From Paramacrobiotus metropolitanus (Eukaryota; Tardigrada; Eutardigrada; Parachela; Macrobiotidae): DNA of 64,000 nt. The DNA lies in contig NW_026570223.1 in the NCBI RefSeq assembly GCF_019649055.1, positions 248,001 through 312,000 of the forward strand, read 5' to 3'. Position numbers and translations under genes: made by a program. Below are positions 48,169 to 60,351 of this stretch, piece by piece (within the stretch, counting starts at the first letter, position 1; each line of letters starts with the position of its first letter). Under the pieces are notes generated by a model. It was not told the DNA's origin. It worked only from the letters and a program-made list of their open reading frames with translations, and did not search any database.

Positions 48169-48470
48169 TTATGCCGGTTCTGGTTTTTCCACATTCGCAG
48201 CCTTCGCAGTGTTCGCCAAGGTTCTTGCTAAGGTTCTTTGCTAATAAGCCTAACTATTAGTATGCCGGCTCAGATTTTTTCATATTTGCAGTGTTGCCAA
48301 AGTTGCTGCTGAGGTTTTGTTAAATAATCCTAGCACTTTGGATGCTGGTTCTGTTTTCTCTTATTCGCAGCGTTCGCCAAGGTTGCTGCTAAGGTTATAA
48401 AAAATAAGCCTAACCATTGGTATACCGGTTCTGGTATTCCTGTATTGGCAACTTTCGGTCAGTTGGCTAA
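48169..48470. repeat. 90-bp tandem repeat, right part
   Basis: Continuation of the array at 36,472-36,994 beyond the transposon. Units start at CCGG near 48174, 48265 and 48424, with increasing divergence. A single related fragment (CCCTATATTCGCAGCGTTCGCC) occurs at about 49,817. Confidence 0.88.
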
Positions 48471-51291
48471 GGAAGCGGTTTAAGTCGATCTACATACCCT
48501 TTTCCTGTTTTATATAATCTTGTTATTAGCATTATGTATGCCAAGGGTTCTGTCTGGGACGCGAGTCGAGTATTACATAGCTTTGTTTTAACAGCTGACC
48601 ACCTTCAGCCCTTGTAACAACAGCATAACAAGGTTTTTAGCCCCCGGGCTGAGTACTTAACGGAAATCCCGACCACCGCGAGAAAAATGCAAAACAAATA
48701 TAAACTAAGTTTATTCAATTTTTTATGAGGTTTCGGCTTATTCGCAACAAAACGTTCGTAACAAAGGACCCCTCTCTTATGCAACACATCAGTAACACGC
48801 CTCGTGCTAGTAATTCACATAAATACTATATAAATTAGTTACGTTTACGTTCCAAGCTGTAATAATGTTAAGGTATTCTGGATACACTTTAACCTTTACA
48901 TGAACTTGGCGAATCTTGCGAACTGCAGCGAACACATGCGAATATTAAAACTGGGATTTGGACCCAGACTGATGCGATGCAGTAAAAGTTTACGTACATA
49001 ATAAGAGCTTAACAAGGTACAACAGTATCTACCGCGGCCGTAAATAAGTACTATACTCCGATAATATCAAGAGCGTAATGCTGATCCCCAAAATTTAATG
49101 CAAGCAGTCAACACTAATAATTATTTGATGTAAAAAGTTGCAATCAGAAAAATTAAAACCACTGCAATGATCATACAAATTATAACCTAAACCTTAACAT
49201 GAGCCTCGTTGTACGGTATGTGTACTTATGTACATAAGCACTGAAGTAGTGCAGTGCAATTAATTGTAAGTACAAAAGCACGGGGTGGTGCTATGAATAA
49301 ATTTTCGGTAAATAACAATTCTTTTATACGGCTAAAGCGTAACGGTATAACGATCAAGTTCAGGTCTGTTGTGTAAATACGATAGGAAGAATTACAGGTG
49401 TGCTATAACTTTGTGTCGCATACAGTATTCGCTATCCTAATGTCGCCAGGCATCGACGGCGCCGATTTATTGAAGCCATAATAAATATTCACGGAAGGCC
49501 GCCCACCTAAGGCACCAATTGCGATCAAGGATTTAGCTACACTTATAGATGATAACAAACATTTACGTAAGGCCGCCCCCTAAGGCACCAATTGCGATCA
49601 AAGATTTACTATACTAATAGATATTTGCGTATGCTGCCGATGGAGTTTTAGCTATCACCAAAGCCGTCGTCTCATCAAGTCCCCGGCATTTGCACAGACT
49701 TTGCATTGATTTTATGAAATCCACATTCACGGAGTCTGTCATGGCCGCTATCACATTAATGATGCATTAGTACAGAGAAATAATACTGGCACTCACACAT
49801 ATACCAGCCTCGTTTCCCTATATTCGCAGCGTTCGCCAAGGGCGGAACTGGGGTCAACTGCACTGCATTATTCAATAATTAGTGCAAAACGTTTTTTTAT
49901 TAAAAAACGTGGCAGTGTTGTAGGCTACGCAAAAATACGTACGCTTGCACATTGAGGGGTCACTGATCTCATATGAAGCCAAAATAACCGTCGGGAAGAA
50001 GCTTCCTAATGTTAGACCTTCTTTTCCAGTCGAATGTTTTCTGCCACCACCATGCAGGAAACGGATGCCAGATGCAAGAAAGACTCTAGGAGTTGGGACA
50101 ATTTGGCCAATAATAAAAACTATTAAGGAATAATTAAAGACTGTAAGAGAATACAGAAAGTACTATCCAACTTTCCAATTCTTAATTAATAACCATACGA
50201 GTACTGTGCGATCGCTATCATGAAGGAATCCCAAGTCTTTGATCCACCAAACGCAAAATGCAAAAAAGGTATTATTTGAAAAGCGGAGGTTTTTGTACAG
50301 CATGTATAAGTTCTTTAACAAAAAGACTTGGTATCATGAGACAAGTACCAGCACAACAATTTCAACTGAAACCCTTCATCTATGCTATATCCTGATGTTA
50401 CATCAGTACTCAAATCACAATTACGCCTAACTTGCGTGCATCTTAACGTGCTACGTAGCGTTTGAGTACTGAGTACTTAGTTTCCGTATTAGCGGACAGC
50501 TGAACTCCTGTAGTTGGTGACGTGCGAAGCAACATCCATGGTGGTTGACTGGCTGCCATATTATTATAAATCAGGAGGACGTTCAATTTGGCAACATGCA
50601 CCTGCGAAGGCGCAGCGTTGGCAGATCTCCCAGAGGACCAACGCGGTATTACAGCACGTCTAACGTGCGTCCATCTTAGCGTACCACGTAGCGGAAAAAA
50701 TAGCAGCACCGGCTTGTCAATAAAAAGTAAAGTGTACCTTCATTTATTCATTGTGAATTTAGAATTACCAATTTTGTGCTGATTTAATAATGAATTAATA
50801 ACAGTACTGTGCATGCTTCCATAGTTCATGTCACTTCATAGTTTAAAATTTAAATAATACAGGGTTACACACCTACCTGAAACACACAAAAATCTGAAAG
50901 CGTCCGGACTTATGTTATTCCTCCGTCCGGACTTATGTTATTTTATGTTTGATCATTGTCTTTCTTCTCTTTCACCGTTGTTTTATATCGAATTCGTCGT
51001 TTTTATGTAATTCATTTGCGCTGTTGGATTGGATTTTGGGCTTAGTGTGGGGCTTAGTGTTTGGATTTTGGGATATCATTTGTCGAAAGTTCTATACTTC
51101 GTACTCCTATTCGTAAATGATTATTATAAAAGCACTTCGTAAAATTTTTATTTGAGTCGCTGACTGGTGTTATTCGTTGTGTCAGCTTTTCTCGTATCTA
51201 CACAAACCCAGAAAAAGTACGGAATAGCACTCTAGCAATACAGAACTATTAATGAACCAAACAGCTAGATTTAAAGTTAAAATCATCGAAT
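48471..51291. other. Gene-poor spacer
   Basis: No gene that I can support. It holds AT-rich DNA, a 74-bp-offset tandem duplication at 49,495-49,645, a stray 90-bp repeat fragment near 49,817, and a short direct repeat of TCCGGACTTATGTTATT at about 50,905-50,941. Open frames here are under 90 codons without recognisable motifs. Confidence 0.5.
49495..49645. repeat. Two-copy direct repeat, 74-bp offset
   Basis: AAGGCCGCC...CTAAGGCACCAATTGCGATCAA occurs from 49495 and again from 49569, with small differences in the number of C residues. No function is evident. Confidence 0.8.
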
Positions 51292-52426
51292 TTAAAACGC
51301 AAACTGCTCCGTGGGCGCGATAATGAGTTCCTTAATACACACATGCAGCGGTGGATTAACGACATAAGCGATAGCGTTAGCGATGTCCTGCGCTTCGAGC
51401 TCCTTCATGCCACCAAAGGCGCCTTGCATCTGCTTTACATTCTCCTCACCAACCCATCGGTTACTGAAGTCGGTCTGTACGGCACCTGGACTGATGCTCT
51501 GTACAGAAACCAGTAAGAATTATTGTATCCCGCATTCAGTTATTATTTCGCAGCGTACAACTGACCGTTACGCGGATCTTTTTGGAGATATCCTTCACTT
51601 CGCGGTACAGCGCCTCCGTCAGCGCGATGACCATATGTTTGGTGGCTGAATAGAAGTGGGTGCTAGCCATCGGCGGGATCGAATGACCCGCCATACTGTA
51701 CTCAATAACACAACATCGCTGCTTAAGTTGTTCCTTTAAGTGTCGGTTAAGCAGAATGCTGATTACCTGTTGATATTGATAATGTGACCATCGGAGATTT
51801 GGTTCTTAGCCATTAGTCGCAAGGCTTCACGCGCGCAGATAGACAGCCCCATAACGTTGACCTGACGAGAAAAGTTTTGAAACTTATTAATGGAGCTGCT
51901 GGTATACATACTGTAAATGTACACAATCAAACACTGCATACTGACGTACATCGATCATCTCGCGCCACTGATCAGCACTACCGGTTGAGAGCGTATCGGG
52001 TTTGGCCATGCCGGCATTATTCACAAGAACGTCCACGTGTTTGTGGGTCTTCTCGATCTCCGCGAACATGCGCTTGATATCTTCCTCTTTGAAGATATCA
52101 CATTTGATAGCGCGCACGGTCCCGGCGCCTTTTGGTAAAGTGTTACTTATTTAGGGCCTACAATGTACGAGTGTATGATACACATTATGACTGGAGGCAT
52201 TACCGCCCTTTCCCAAAATGACGCAGTTCAGCGCGGTCGCGATTCAGTTTCGTATGTGCATCACTTTTAATTTTCCTCTTGCATTACTCTGTACCTCGAT
52301 TTTTTCCAGGTTCCGCGCGCATCCGATAACATTCATTCCCTGGCGTGCCAGTGTTTCCGCCGCCGCCAATCCGATGCCAGACGAAGCTCCCGTTACCAGT
52401 GCTGTACGACCTCGCCAACGGTCCAT
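51292..52426 (-). pseudogene. DHRS11-like SDR gene with 4-bp insertion at start of exon 2
   Basis: The exons 52426-52295, 52157-51950, 51861-51767, 51695-51566 and 51498-51292 match the intact paralog (132, 204, 95, 130, 207 nt) except exon 2, which is 208 nt. Its first codons read GCC CTA AAT AAG TAA, an in-frame stop where the paralog reads ALNNTLPKG. Downstream everything is preserved: IKCDIFKEEDIKRMF, VNNAG, NIN-S, YSATK and the terminal PTEQ. I found no alternative AG acceptor that restores the frame. With a single lesion in otherwise conserved sequence, this is a young pseudogene or a sequence error; a full-length product would be 255 residues. Confidence 0.7.
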
Positions 52427-52838
52427 CACGTGATGAAATTTATGAAAATTTGGTATAACGCTAAAAACGTAAGTAGCGCAGGCCGCGTAACTTAACTAAA
52501 TACGAATGGGTTGGGTAGAAATCCGTGAATGAAACGTTTTTTAGTTTGCGGACTGTCTGACTGCCACAACCACGCTTTATAAAGTCATCGCGCCGTTATA
52601 ACTAAACAGCTGATGGATAAGATTAGCTGCTTACCTGGCATGACGGTACAGTTTATATGCAGGTTAAGCGAGAGACAACACGTTGCAAATGGCGGAAAGA
52701 TTTGCCGGCTTGACTGCCATACAGGTGCTGATGCAATCGTATGCAAACAGATTACTTATGACTGATATCGAAGAAAGTACGAGAAAGAATTATAAGCGCG
52801 GCAAATCGGTAGAGGCGGACGTTGCACATACCTACACC
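52427..52838. other. 5' flank of SDR copy
   Basis: No gene seen. It is the presumed promoter region of the minus-strand SDR copy. There is weak resemblance to the 31,043-31,260 flank (TGGATAAGATT... GCATGACG). Confidence 0.45.
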
Positions 52839-52840
52839 TA

Positions 52841-53671
52841 TGGCCCATTTCGTACCACTCTATAAAATCGGCCCCTTTTTTGTTCACTGTATTCCACGTA
52901 TTCCTATGTATTCCACACGTATTTTGTCTGTATTCACGTTATGTTCTCCATTATTTTGCTTTTCCAACTATGTCTTCCTGTGCTGTATTACCGTATTGCC
53001 ACGTATTCTACCCGTATGCTGTCCGTGTTGACAATGTATTCTTCGGTTTCTTAGGCTTCTTAGGTTTTTAACTAGAACAGCAGGGAATACTTGGTGAATA
53101 CTGGCTGAATACGTGGGAATGCGCTAACATGCTGCAGGAAGACAGTAGCCGTAAAGGTTAGATAAGAGAGTTAGGGAATACTTTAGGAATACAGGCAGAA
53201 TGCAGGTAGTATACGTGGGAATACGGGCACACTCCACAGATATACTAATCTCGCCTCTATGACTAAGGTCCCTTCAGTCTTTAGCAGTATTCCCACGTAT
53301 TCCATCCGTATTCTGCCTGTATTCCTACTGTATTCGCGTCGTCGCGAGGGATTTTCCATTATATAGCTTTAATTTAGACATGACTTTGGTCTTCTTTAGT
53401 GTTTCTCGTATGCTCCCGTATTCCGCCTGTATTCTCCATGTACAGATATTCTTGGGTTTTCGAATTAAAAAACTTAGAATACGCCTTGAATTTGGGCAGA
53501 ATACAGGTGGAATACGTAGGAATACATGGTCATTGGCACAGAATACTACTGAAATCAGATTATATCGGAAGCGGAAAATACAGTAGGAATACAACCGGAA
53601 TACTTAGGAATACATGGAATACAGTAACAAAAAAAGGGGGTCGGTTTTCTAGAGTGGTACGAAATGGGCCA
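52841..53671. mobile_element. TA-flanked foldback MITE built of GTATTCC-type heptamers
   Basis: The left end TGGCCCATTTCGTACCACTC is mirrored at the right end, with TA outside each end (52839-52840 and 53672-53673). The inner arms (CCCCTTTTTTGTTCACTGTATTCC) also pair. The interior is unusual: the left half is rich in direct TATTCC motifs (CGTATTCC, GTATTCAC), while the right half has the reverse GGAATAC at similar spacing. No transposase is encoded. The TA flank suggests Tc1/mariner-type mobilisation. Confidence 0.78.
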
Positions 53672-53673
53672 TA

Positions 53674-54089
53674 TCTATGTATATATTGTGCAGCAACTGT
53701 CCAGCTGCAAACGCCATTTTGTACCCGTAACGCAGCTTTATAAAGGTCACTGTTAAATTAACTCCGCTCTGTATTTCAGTATTTGACAGTCATTGCGATT
53801 CTGCTAGCTCACTTGGCACCAGACGAATATTTCAGAAATCCTATAAGCTCCTAGCTTTTCGTGTTATTTGTATAGTTTCAGTTGTCACCGTCCTAAATGT
53901 ACGGCGCATCTTGTGGCCCTGAAACCGCCCAAACATCCGGTAATCGTAAATTTGATTATATTTTCGTGGATGCGGAGACTGAACCCAATTCTGGATAAAA
54001 TTTCATGTTAAACTTGTTAAGCGGTTTAATCGCCACAACATCCGGCGCTCAAATATGCGGTCCGGACTACTTGGACGGTCACCTTCGTA
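53674..54089. other. Spacer before SDR pair
   Basis: No gene seen. This is the 3' flank of the minus-strand SDR gene that ends at 54,090. Confidence 0.5.
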
Positions 54090-55176
54090 TTAAATTGCTG
54101 GCTGCTTAGTGGGACAGACGATAAATGTCTTAACATTGACATGCTGCGGTGCCCCCAGAATGTACAGCACGCTGTTGGCAATGTCTTCGCCGGACAACGG
54201 CTGGAAATCCGTCCCAAATCCTCCTGCTTCCGGTGGGTGTTCGGCGCTGGCCGCGGAGCGCTGGAAGATGTCCGTAGCCACAACTCCGGGGCTGATATCC
54301 TGCATAATATCAGGAAATACGTTTGTTTCTCCTGTATCTAATGATGGCGTTTGTGGTGGTTTAGATTACCGTAACGCGAATATTGTTTTTCGGCTCCATG
54401 GCGCGTACTTCCCGGTGCAGTGATTCCGTCAGAGATGTGATCATATGTTTAGTGCCGGAGTAGAAATGATAGGGGGCGGCATTCAAGTGGATGTGGCCAC
54501 CATAACTGAATTTAAACAAATACCTAATTATACTTTGTTTTCTTTAAAAATACTGTACTTGAATACTTTGTATTTTATAAATGTACAGCACATAGACAAC
54601 CGACTGACCTGTTGATGTTGATGATATTTCCATCAGTAACTCCGTCTTGTTGCATAAGCTTCAGAGCTTCCCTGGCGCAGACACTTAAACCGAGAACATT
54701 GATCTATAGAGTGAACAATTTCATAAACAAACTTTCCTTGGTCATTGTGTTGATTGATATAGAAGTATGCAAACCTCCAACATTTCTCGCCATTTTTCAG
54801 TTCGACCGGACAACAGCGAATCCAGTTGCACCACTCCGGCGTTGTTAACCAGTACATCGACATGACCGTGTTGTTTACGGATTTGCTCGAACATGGCGGC
54901 GATCTGCTGCGGCTGGCTGACATCACACTTAATCGCTTCGATGCTGCCGGGTCCTTTTCCGTGCTTCTTGGCTAATTCCTGTTATAACAAGCTATTTTTT
55001 TATAATACAGCAGCACAGGCAAATGCGCAACTGGATCAGCGTACATGGATTTTTTCCAGGTTGCGCGCGCAGCCAACCACTTTCATCCCGCTTCCTGCCA
55101 GTGCATCGGCGATGGCGTAGCCAATACCGGACGATGCGCCCGTCACCAGTGCTGTGCGGCCTTTCCAGCGCTCCAT
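54090..55176 (-). CDS. DHRS11-like SDR oxidoreductase, second subfamily (intact)
   Basis: Five exons, 55176-55045, 54978-54775, 54703-54609, 54505-54370 and 54299-54090 (132, 204, 95, 136, 210 nt), give 258 residues with all phases correct. Motifs in order: MERWKGRTALVTGASSGIG, GCARNLEKIH, VNNAG (V-V-Q-L-D after it), INVLGLSVCARE, NIN-SYGGH with the catalytic serine formed across intron 3, YSGTK active site, DISPGVVATD, and a PTKQPAI terminus in place of PTEQ. Relative to the 31,042 gene it has ELAKKHGKGPG at the start of exon 2 and two extra codons in exon 4, so it defines a separate subfamily with the two genes to its right. Predicted: cytosolic NADP(H)-dependent carbonyl or steroid reductase, substrate unknown. 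Confidence 0.92.
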
Positions 55177-55925
55177 CGTTATTTGCGCTAAGCGTATATT
55201 TTTACGGTAGACGTCTGTCGCAAAAAAAGAATCTGTTGTACCTAAAGGATTACTGCAAAAGTGTTTAGTCATGCGATGAAAGTTTGAACCTATGGTGAGG
55301 ATTTTATTCTTAAATTTTACGCCGCAGGCTAGTGGCTCACCTATTCTGTACGATAAACACATCTCTTTCATGGTGGTTGGCGAACGCCCCTTTGATGTTT
55401 ATTGTACAGTACGGAAAACGTTTCGTGAGTTTCCTTAAGGAAACCGGTTTATGTTGTTGTCGTCTTGCATGTAGGTTTACGATTTACCGGTGCTACAGAT
55501 ATACACTCCTGCTTCTCACGTGCTCTTAGCGTGCATATCATTCATTAGGCTCAATATTCAACAGAAAATTAAATCCTACAGTACTACTTGGCTTACTTCG
55601 AAGTATTCAAAAACACAATGGAAGCGCTTGCCAAACAGGTTGTCATAAGAAAGAGCGTGGAAATCTTTTCTCCGCAAACAAAACAACTTGCGGTTATCTG
55701 ACTCAGCTATTTCTCTACGCTTCGTTGGCCACCGAACATGGAATGATATAAAGAATGCGTGCGTTTATAGGAGCGACTGACGGTAGTTGCGGTTTTACGC
55801 TTCAACCTGAAAAACATAGCAGGTATACGGGTTTAAAGGAAAACATTTTCAAGAAGTTCGTTTCCTTGGGACTAAATTTGTTAAACCTTCCTTGTTTAAA
55901 CAGAGCGTTCATACTTTTAGTTATT
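55177..55925. promoter_or_regulatory. Divergent 749-bp interval between head-to-head SDR genes
   Basis: The two start codons face away from each other, so both promoters must lie here or overlap. I see no clear TATA box at a fixed distance on either side and no other gene. A shared bidirectional promoter is possible but is inference. Confidence 0.45.
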
Positions 55926-56989
55926 ATGGAACGCTGGAAAGGTCGAACAGCCTTGGTGACCGGTGCATCCGCGGGAATCGGGTATGCCATTGCCGATGCA
56001 CTAGCACGCAGCGGAATGAATGTGATCGGATGCGCGCGAAACGTGGAAAAAATCAATGTATAACGATCCTTCGCATTTTTACTTTAGCGGGCACTAACAC
56101 GTTTTTACTAATACTGAGCGATTTGAATGCAGGAATTGGTTAAGAAACATGAAAAAGGACCAGGCCGCGTTGAACCGGTACAGTGTGATGTCAGCCAGCC
56201 ACAACAAATAACCGCGATGTTCGAGCACGTTGCAAAAAAATACGGACATGTCGATGTGCTGGTCAACAATGCCGGTTTGGTGCAGTTGGATCCGCTGATG
56301 TCGGGCAGAACAGAGAAATGGCGGGAAATGCTGGAGGTGAGCTTGATATGTTGTCACCGTAGAGCAGTGTGCTAATTGGTCGGGTGGTAGGTAAACGTCC
56401 TTGGTTTAAGTGTCTGCGCCAGGGAGGCACTGAAACTGATGCAGAAAGACGGCGTCACTGATGGAAACATCATCAATATCAACAGGTGCGTGGGTCGAGA
56501 ATTGCTTTAGTTTATTTCGGTGTCCAACCAAGGAGTTTTATCGAACTTACCTATTTTAATTCTACAGCTACGGTGGCCATTTTCCGATTAATCTGCCCGC
56601 CTACCACTTCTACAGCGGCACGAAGCATATGATCACTTCTCTGACAGAATCACTGCACCGCGAAGTGCGGGCGATGGAACCGAAGAACGACATGAGGGTT
56701 ACCGTAAGAATCGCGACCACGAAGCATTGCTGCGATGGACAATGTTACGTAACCGCTTTTTTCTACCTAATAGGACATTAGCCCGGGCGTGGTACTGACG
56801 GAGATCCTCCAGCGTTCCATGGCCCAGGCCGGAATGCCGACAATCGATTCTGGTAAAGACTTCACCAAAGACTACAAATGCCTGAACGGCGACGATATCG
56901 CTGATACGGTGTTGTTTGTTCTGGCCGCTCCGCAACATGTCAACGTAAAAACCTTGATTGTCTGTCCGACACAGCAGCCACAGGTGTAA
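55926..56989 (+). CDS. DHRS11-like SDR oxidoreductase, second subfamily (intact)
   Basis: Exons 55926-56057, 56133-56336, 56391-56485, 56568-56703 and 56774-56989 (132, 204, 95, 136, 216 nt) give 260 residues. It has TGASAGIG for cofactor binding, VNNAGLVQLD, NIN-SYGGH, the YSGTK active site and DISPGVVLTE. Introns are very short (54-82 bp). The start MERWKGRT is shared with its neighbours at 54,090 and 59,277, and gene order indicates local duplication with one inversion. The terminus is PTQQPQV. Predicted NADP(H)-dependent reductase of unknown substrate. Confidence 0.93.
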
Positions 56990-58174
56990 AGCGAATTCAG
57001 TTAATATGTTAATCTGGCTGGCAGTAATATCGTAGTGCATGAATGGCATTAGTAATAATACTCTTGACGGTCAAGTCACATTTTCTCGTTTCTTCAAAAT
57101 TAATACTGTGGAAATATTTCTTTGCGTATAATCATATTTCATTCGATTTCTGCAACCAGAGCGTGTGCGCCATGCTTTGACGCAGCGACGGTTGATGTTA
57201 CCGTTTATTGTTACCGGCGTTTAAATACTGATTTCTTTGCGCATGACAACTGTGTAACACGGCGTATAATGTAGCCCATCTTTACATTTTAGGTGCTTCC
57301 CTGGTTTGTAATTTTGATGACATATTAATTTCATGATCGTAATGCATACTGGTAACATACGCGCACGTCGTTATAATTTATGTCTAGCTCCGGTCTTGTT
57401 CCAGCTTTCAACTCGCCTTCCGATATACTGCCCAAAAAACCGCTTCCAAAGCGGTATTTGCGTGAGATTATTTACTACGGTACATTATGCAGTGATCATG
57501 AGGTTAATGAGTTTGCATCTAGGCCTGGCGGCCGAAGACGTCGTGCAGTCGTGCTCTAGCTACTCGTACTATAGGAGTATTGTACAGCACTAATCCTCAT
57601 GTTTGTGGCCGATCCGAAGCCACATCGGAGCTCGAAGCCACTTTGCCGCCGTGCCAAAAGTGTGGTTTCTTGCTGCGTTATTGCTGGCTTTCTGCTTACA
57701 GTAACAGTAAGATTTTGATGCAATGCAGTGTGCTTGCGCACAGACATCCGCAGAGCATAGTGACCATACATATGGTACAGTATGTACAAGCAAACTAACC
57801 GGAAAGTCACAAACCAGTTAACACCATCGTTTCGTTTAAATTTCTACAGAAACTTGATTTGCAGAAAATTCCGATTCGGAATTATTAAATACGCAAGAGA
57901 GATGCAGTTGTGTGACTTGTGACGACGCGTGGACTTGGTGGACAACAAAACCCGGAATAACTTGAAGGCATTTTCGTTGCACGATGAGGAGCGAGTTACA
58001 CGAATCTATACCGGCACGTTATTACTAGTACCTCGTATTACTTATAGTGATCATACCACCTAGACATGCATATATTTCTTTGCATTAAGCAAACGATATA
58101 AACAACAACACCAGCCACCAGGCTGCTCTTTCCCACTATTTACGGTTTACTCATTACCAAAGAGCCTGTGCGCC
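56990..58174. other. Spacer
   Basis: No supported gene. Open frames near 57,333-57,800 overlap on both strands and show no motifs. Confidence 0.5.
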
Positions 58175-58487
58175 ATGTTGAAAGTTACTTGTGTCTCTGT
58201 GTGTTATTTCGGTTCTGCTGATGGCAACAGCAGCTGTTCCATTTCCAGCTGTACCTTTCGGGAATAATACAGGAAATTCATCGCAGCCTACTACGAAGGC
58301 AGCGGATACACCGGTGCTCGACCACGAAGCGGTCAACAACACTCTCAACGCAACGAAAGCGAACTCTGACGGAACCCAAGCCCGCAATGCGTTCACCTGC
58401 ATGCCATTATGGTTCCCAGTTCCACCCTGTACACGGCCTCCCCGGGCTCCCCTTCCGCCAACCCCAAAACCGCCTATCAAAGGATGA
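58175..58487 (+). CDS. Possible small secreted Pro/Thr-rich protein (start uncertain)
   Basis: From 58,191 to 58,487 an open frame reads SLCVISVLLMATAAVPF, a typical signal-peptide core. It continues with GNNTGNSSQPTTKAADTP (several N-glycosylation sequons) and a Pro-rich end (PRAPLPPTPKPPIKG). The only nearby upstream ATG, at 58,175 (MLKVT), is in another frame. Either the start is the ATG at about 58,221, or a first exon or a frame error is missed. It has no close relatives that I recognise. Composition favours a real secreted peptide, but there is no second copy to test against. Confidence 0.4.
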
Positions 58488-59276
58488 AACAACAAGACAA
58501 CCAGCTAAGGGGAACCAGAAAGTTTTGCGCTCAGAATCATCATGATGGTATCAGTGCTGGTTGAAACGGTCTATGCTTCTTGTGGAATCTCGCAAATAAA
58601 CATGTAAAACATAGCATTACTATTACGTCGACGTCGACGATAGGTATGCCATTTGATTGGTTGAATCGCATCGAGAAAATTTAATGAGCAAATGAGAAAC
58701 CGAAAAGTCTAGAATCATAGCTTGCGCCACAATTTTGTATAATAACTCTATAGAGTAATAATAATTACTCTGTAACTACTCTATATGCCCAGTGAAGCAG
58801 GTGACAGCAACAGCCGGAAGTCGAGCCGTTAGTATAATATGGTGTTCTACGGCTTTAATTGAGCGATCCTTGTATCTTACAGCAAAAGTACAACGTGAAT
58901 GCGGAAATCACCGGCCTGAATAAAGATAATCTATTAAGGTCTTGATTGTACAAAATAGTTAACAACAAGAGGTACCATCACGATAGACACTGTTTGAGAA
59001 GTGTTCCCGCTGTGCAGTTCTGACGGGAAACTGGTTGTGTAAAAATTCAGCAGCTTTATTGGGCGAACAACTGCTCTTCAGTTGCCGCGGGCGCTAATAG
59101 TTCGCATATATTATACTATGGGCTAACAGAAATTAGGCGCACCGTACATATTTAATTTTCATTCTCGAAGATACTGTAAACCGTTTTAACACCCCTGTGA
59201 TGCTTGAATGGTCAGAGGCATAAATTTATAAACTTATTTTTAAAAAAAAACTGTTATCAAAAATCACTTTGGTGCA
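58488..59276. other. 5' flank of disrupted SDR gene
   Basis: No gene seen. The flank is AT-rich, with an A-run (59,240-59,250) about 30 bp before the start codon. Confidence 0.5.
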
Positions 59277-60351
59277 ATGGAACGCTGGAAAGGCAAAACT
59301 GCATTAGTAACGGGTGCATCTGCTGGAATCGGTTACGCCATCGCCGATGCCCTGGCTCGTCATGGCATGAAAGTGATCGGCTGCGCTCGAAACATTGCCA
59401 CAATCCATGTAAGCAAATCACAGCTTTTAATATGTATTTCTGTGCTTCGGCATAATTATTAATTTTGTGTGATCTACAAAAAGGAACTAGCGAAGAGCCA
59501 TAACAACGGACCCGGTCATGTGGAAGCGGTACAGTGCGATGTCAGCAAGCCTGATCAAATCACGGCCATGTTCGCGCACATTGCAGCAAAGTATGGACAT
59601 GTCGATGTTCTGATCAACAACGCCGGACTGGTGCAGCTGGATCCGTTGATATCCGGGCGCAGGGAGAAATGGCGTGAGATGCTTGAGGTAAACATAGAGG
59701 CTCTATTTATATATTCACGGTATACAATATGTATCGGTAGTTAGAAGAAAAGCTGTGCTTTTTTGATAGGTCAATGTACTGGGACTTAGCGTGTGCGCCA
59801 GGGAGACTCTCCAGCTCATGCAGAAAGACGGCGTTACCGAAGGTGACATCATAAACGTCAACAGGTAACCTGTTCAGCATGGTCAGAAAAACTATACTTT
59901 AGATTCTCAGCACATATCTGAAAATGTCTACGTATTACTGACTTGGTTCAAGCTTGTAGCGACTTGGAATTTTTCACTTTATTACAAAGTGCAGTTACAC
60001 ATTTTACTTCAGTATGCCTGTTTTACATTTTCATTGGTAAAATAGTATTGGAGGCCATTGTCACGTCGATTACCCTGGTTACCATTTCTACGTGGGCACG
60101 AAACATATGGTTACTGCTTGGTTACTGCTCACTTGGTTACTGGTTACTGCTTACTGAAACATATGGTTACTGCTCACTTCTCGATCGCTGCTTGAGCTGG
60201 CCGGTCGAGACTTTTGCTATGCATGTTGCCCCCTGGTAATAGCATAGCGGTTCTCGAATTTAACTGGCGTTCTCAATTAAGAAAACTGCCGTATTCCATC
60301 TTTAAATTTGAACACCCTTGGTAATTATCGACATCAGTCCTCCCAGTCACC

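Noticed and set aside
57333-57810. Overlapping open frames in the spacer after the SDR pair
   Set aside because: Three frames on two strands cover the same bases, with no paralog, motif or splice structure.
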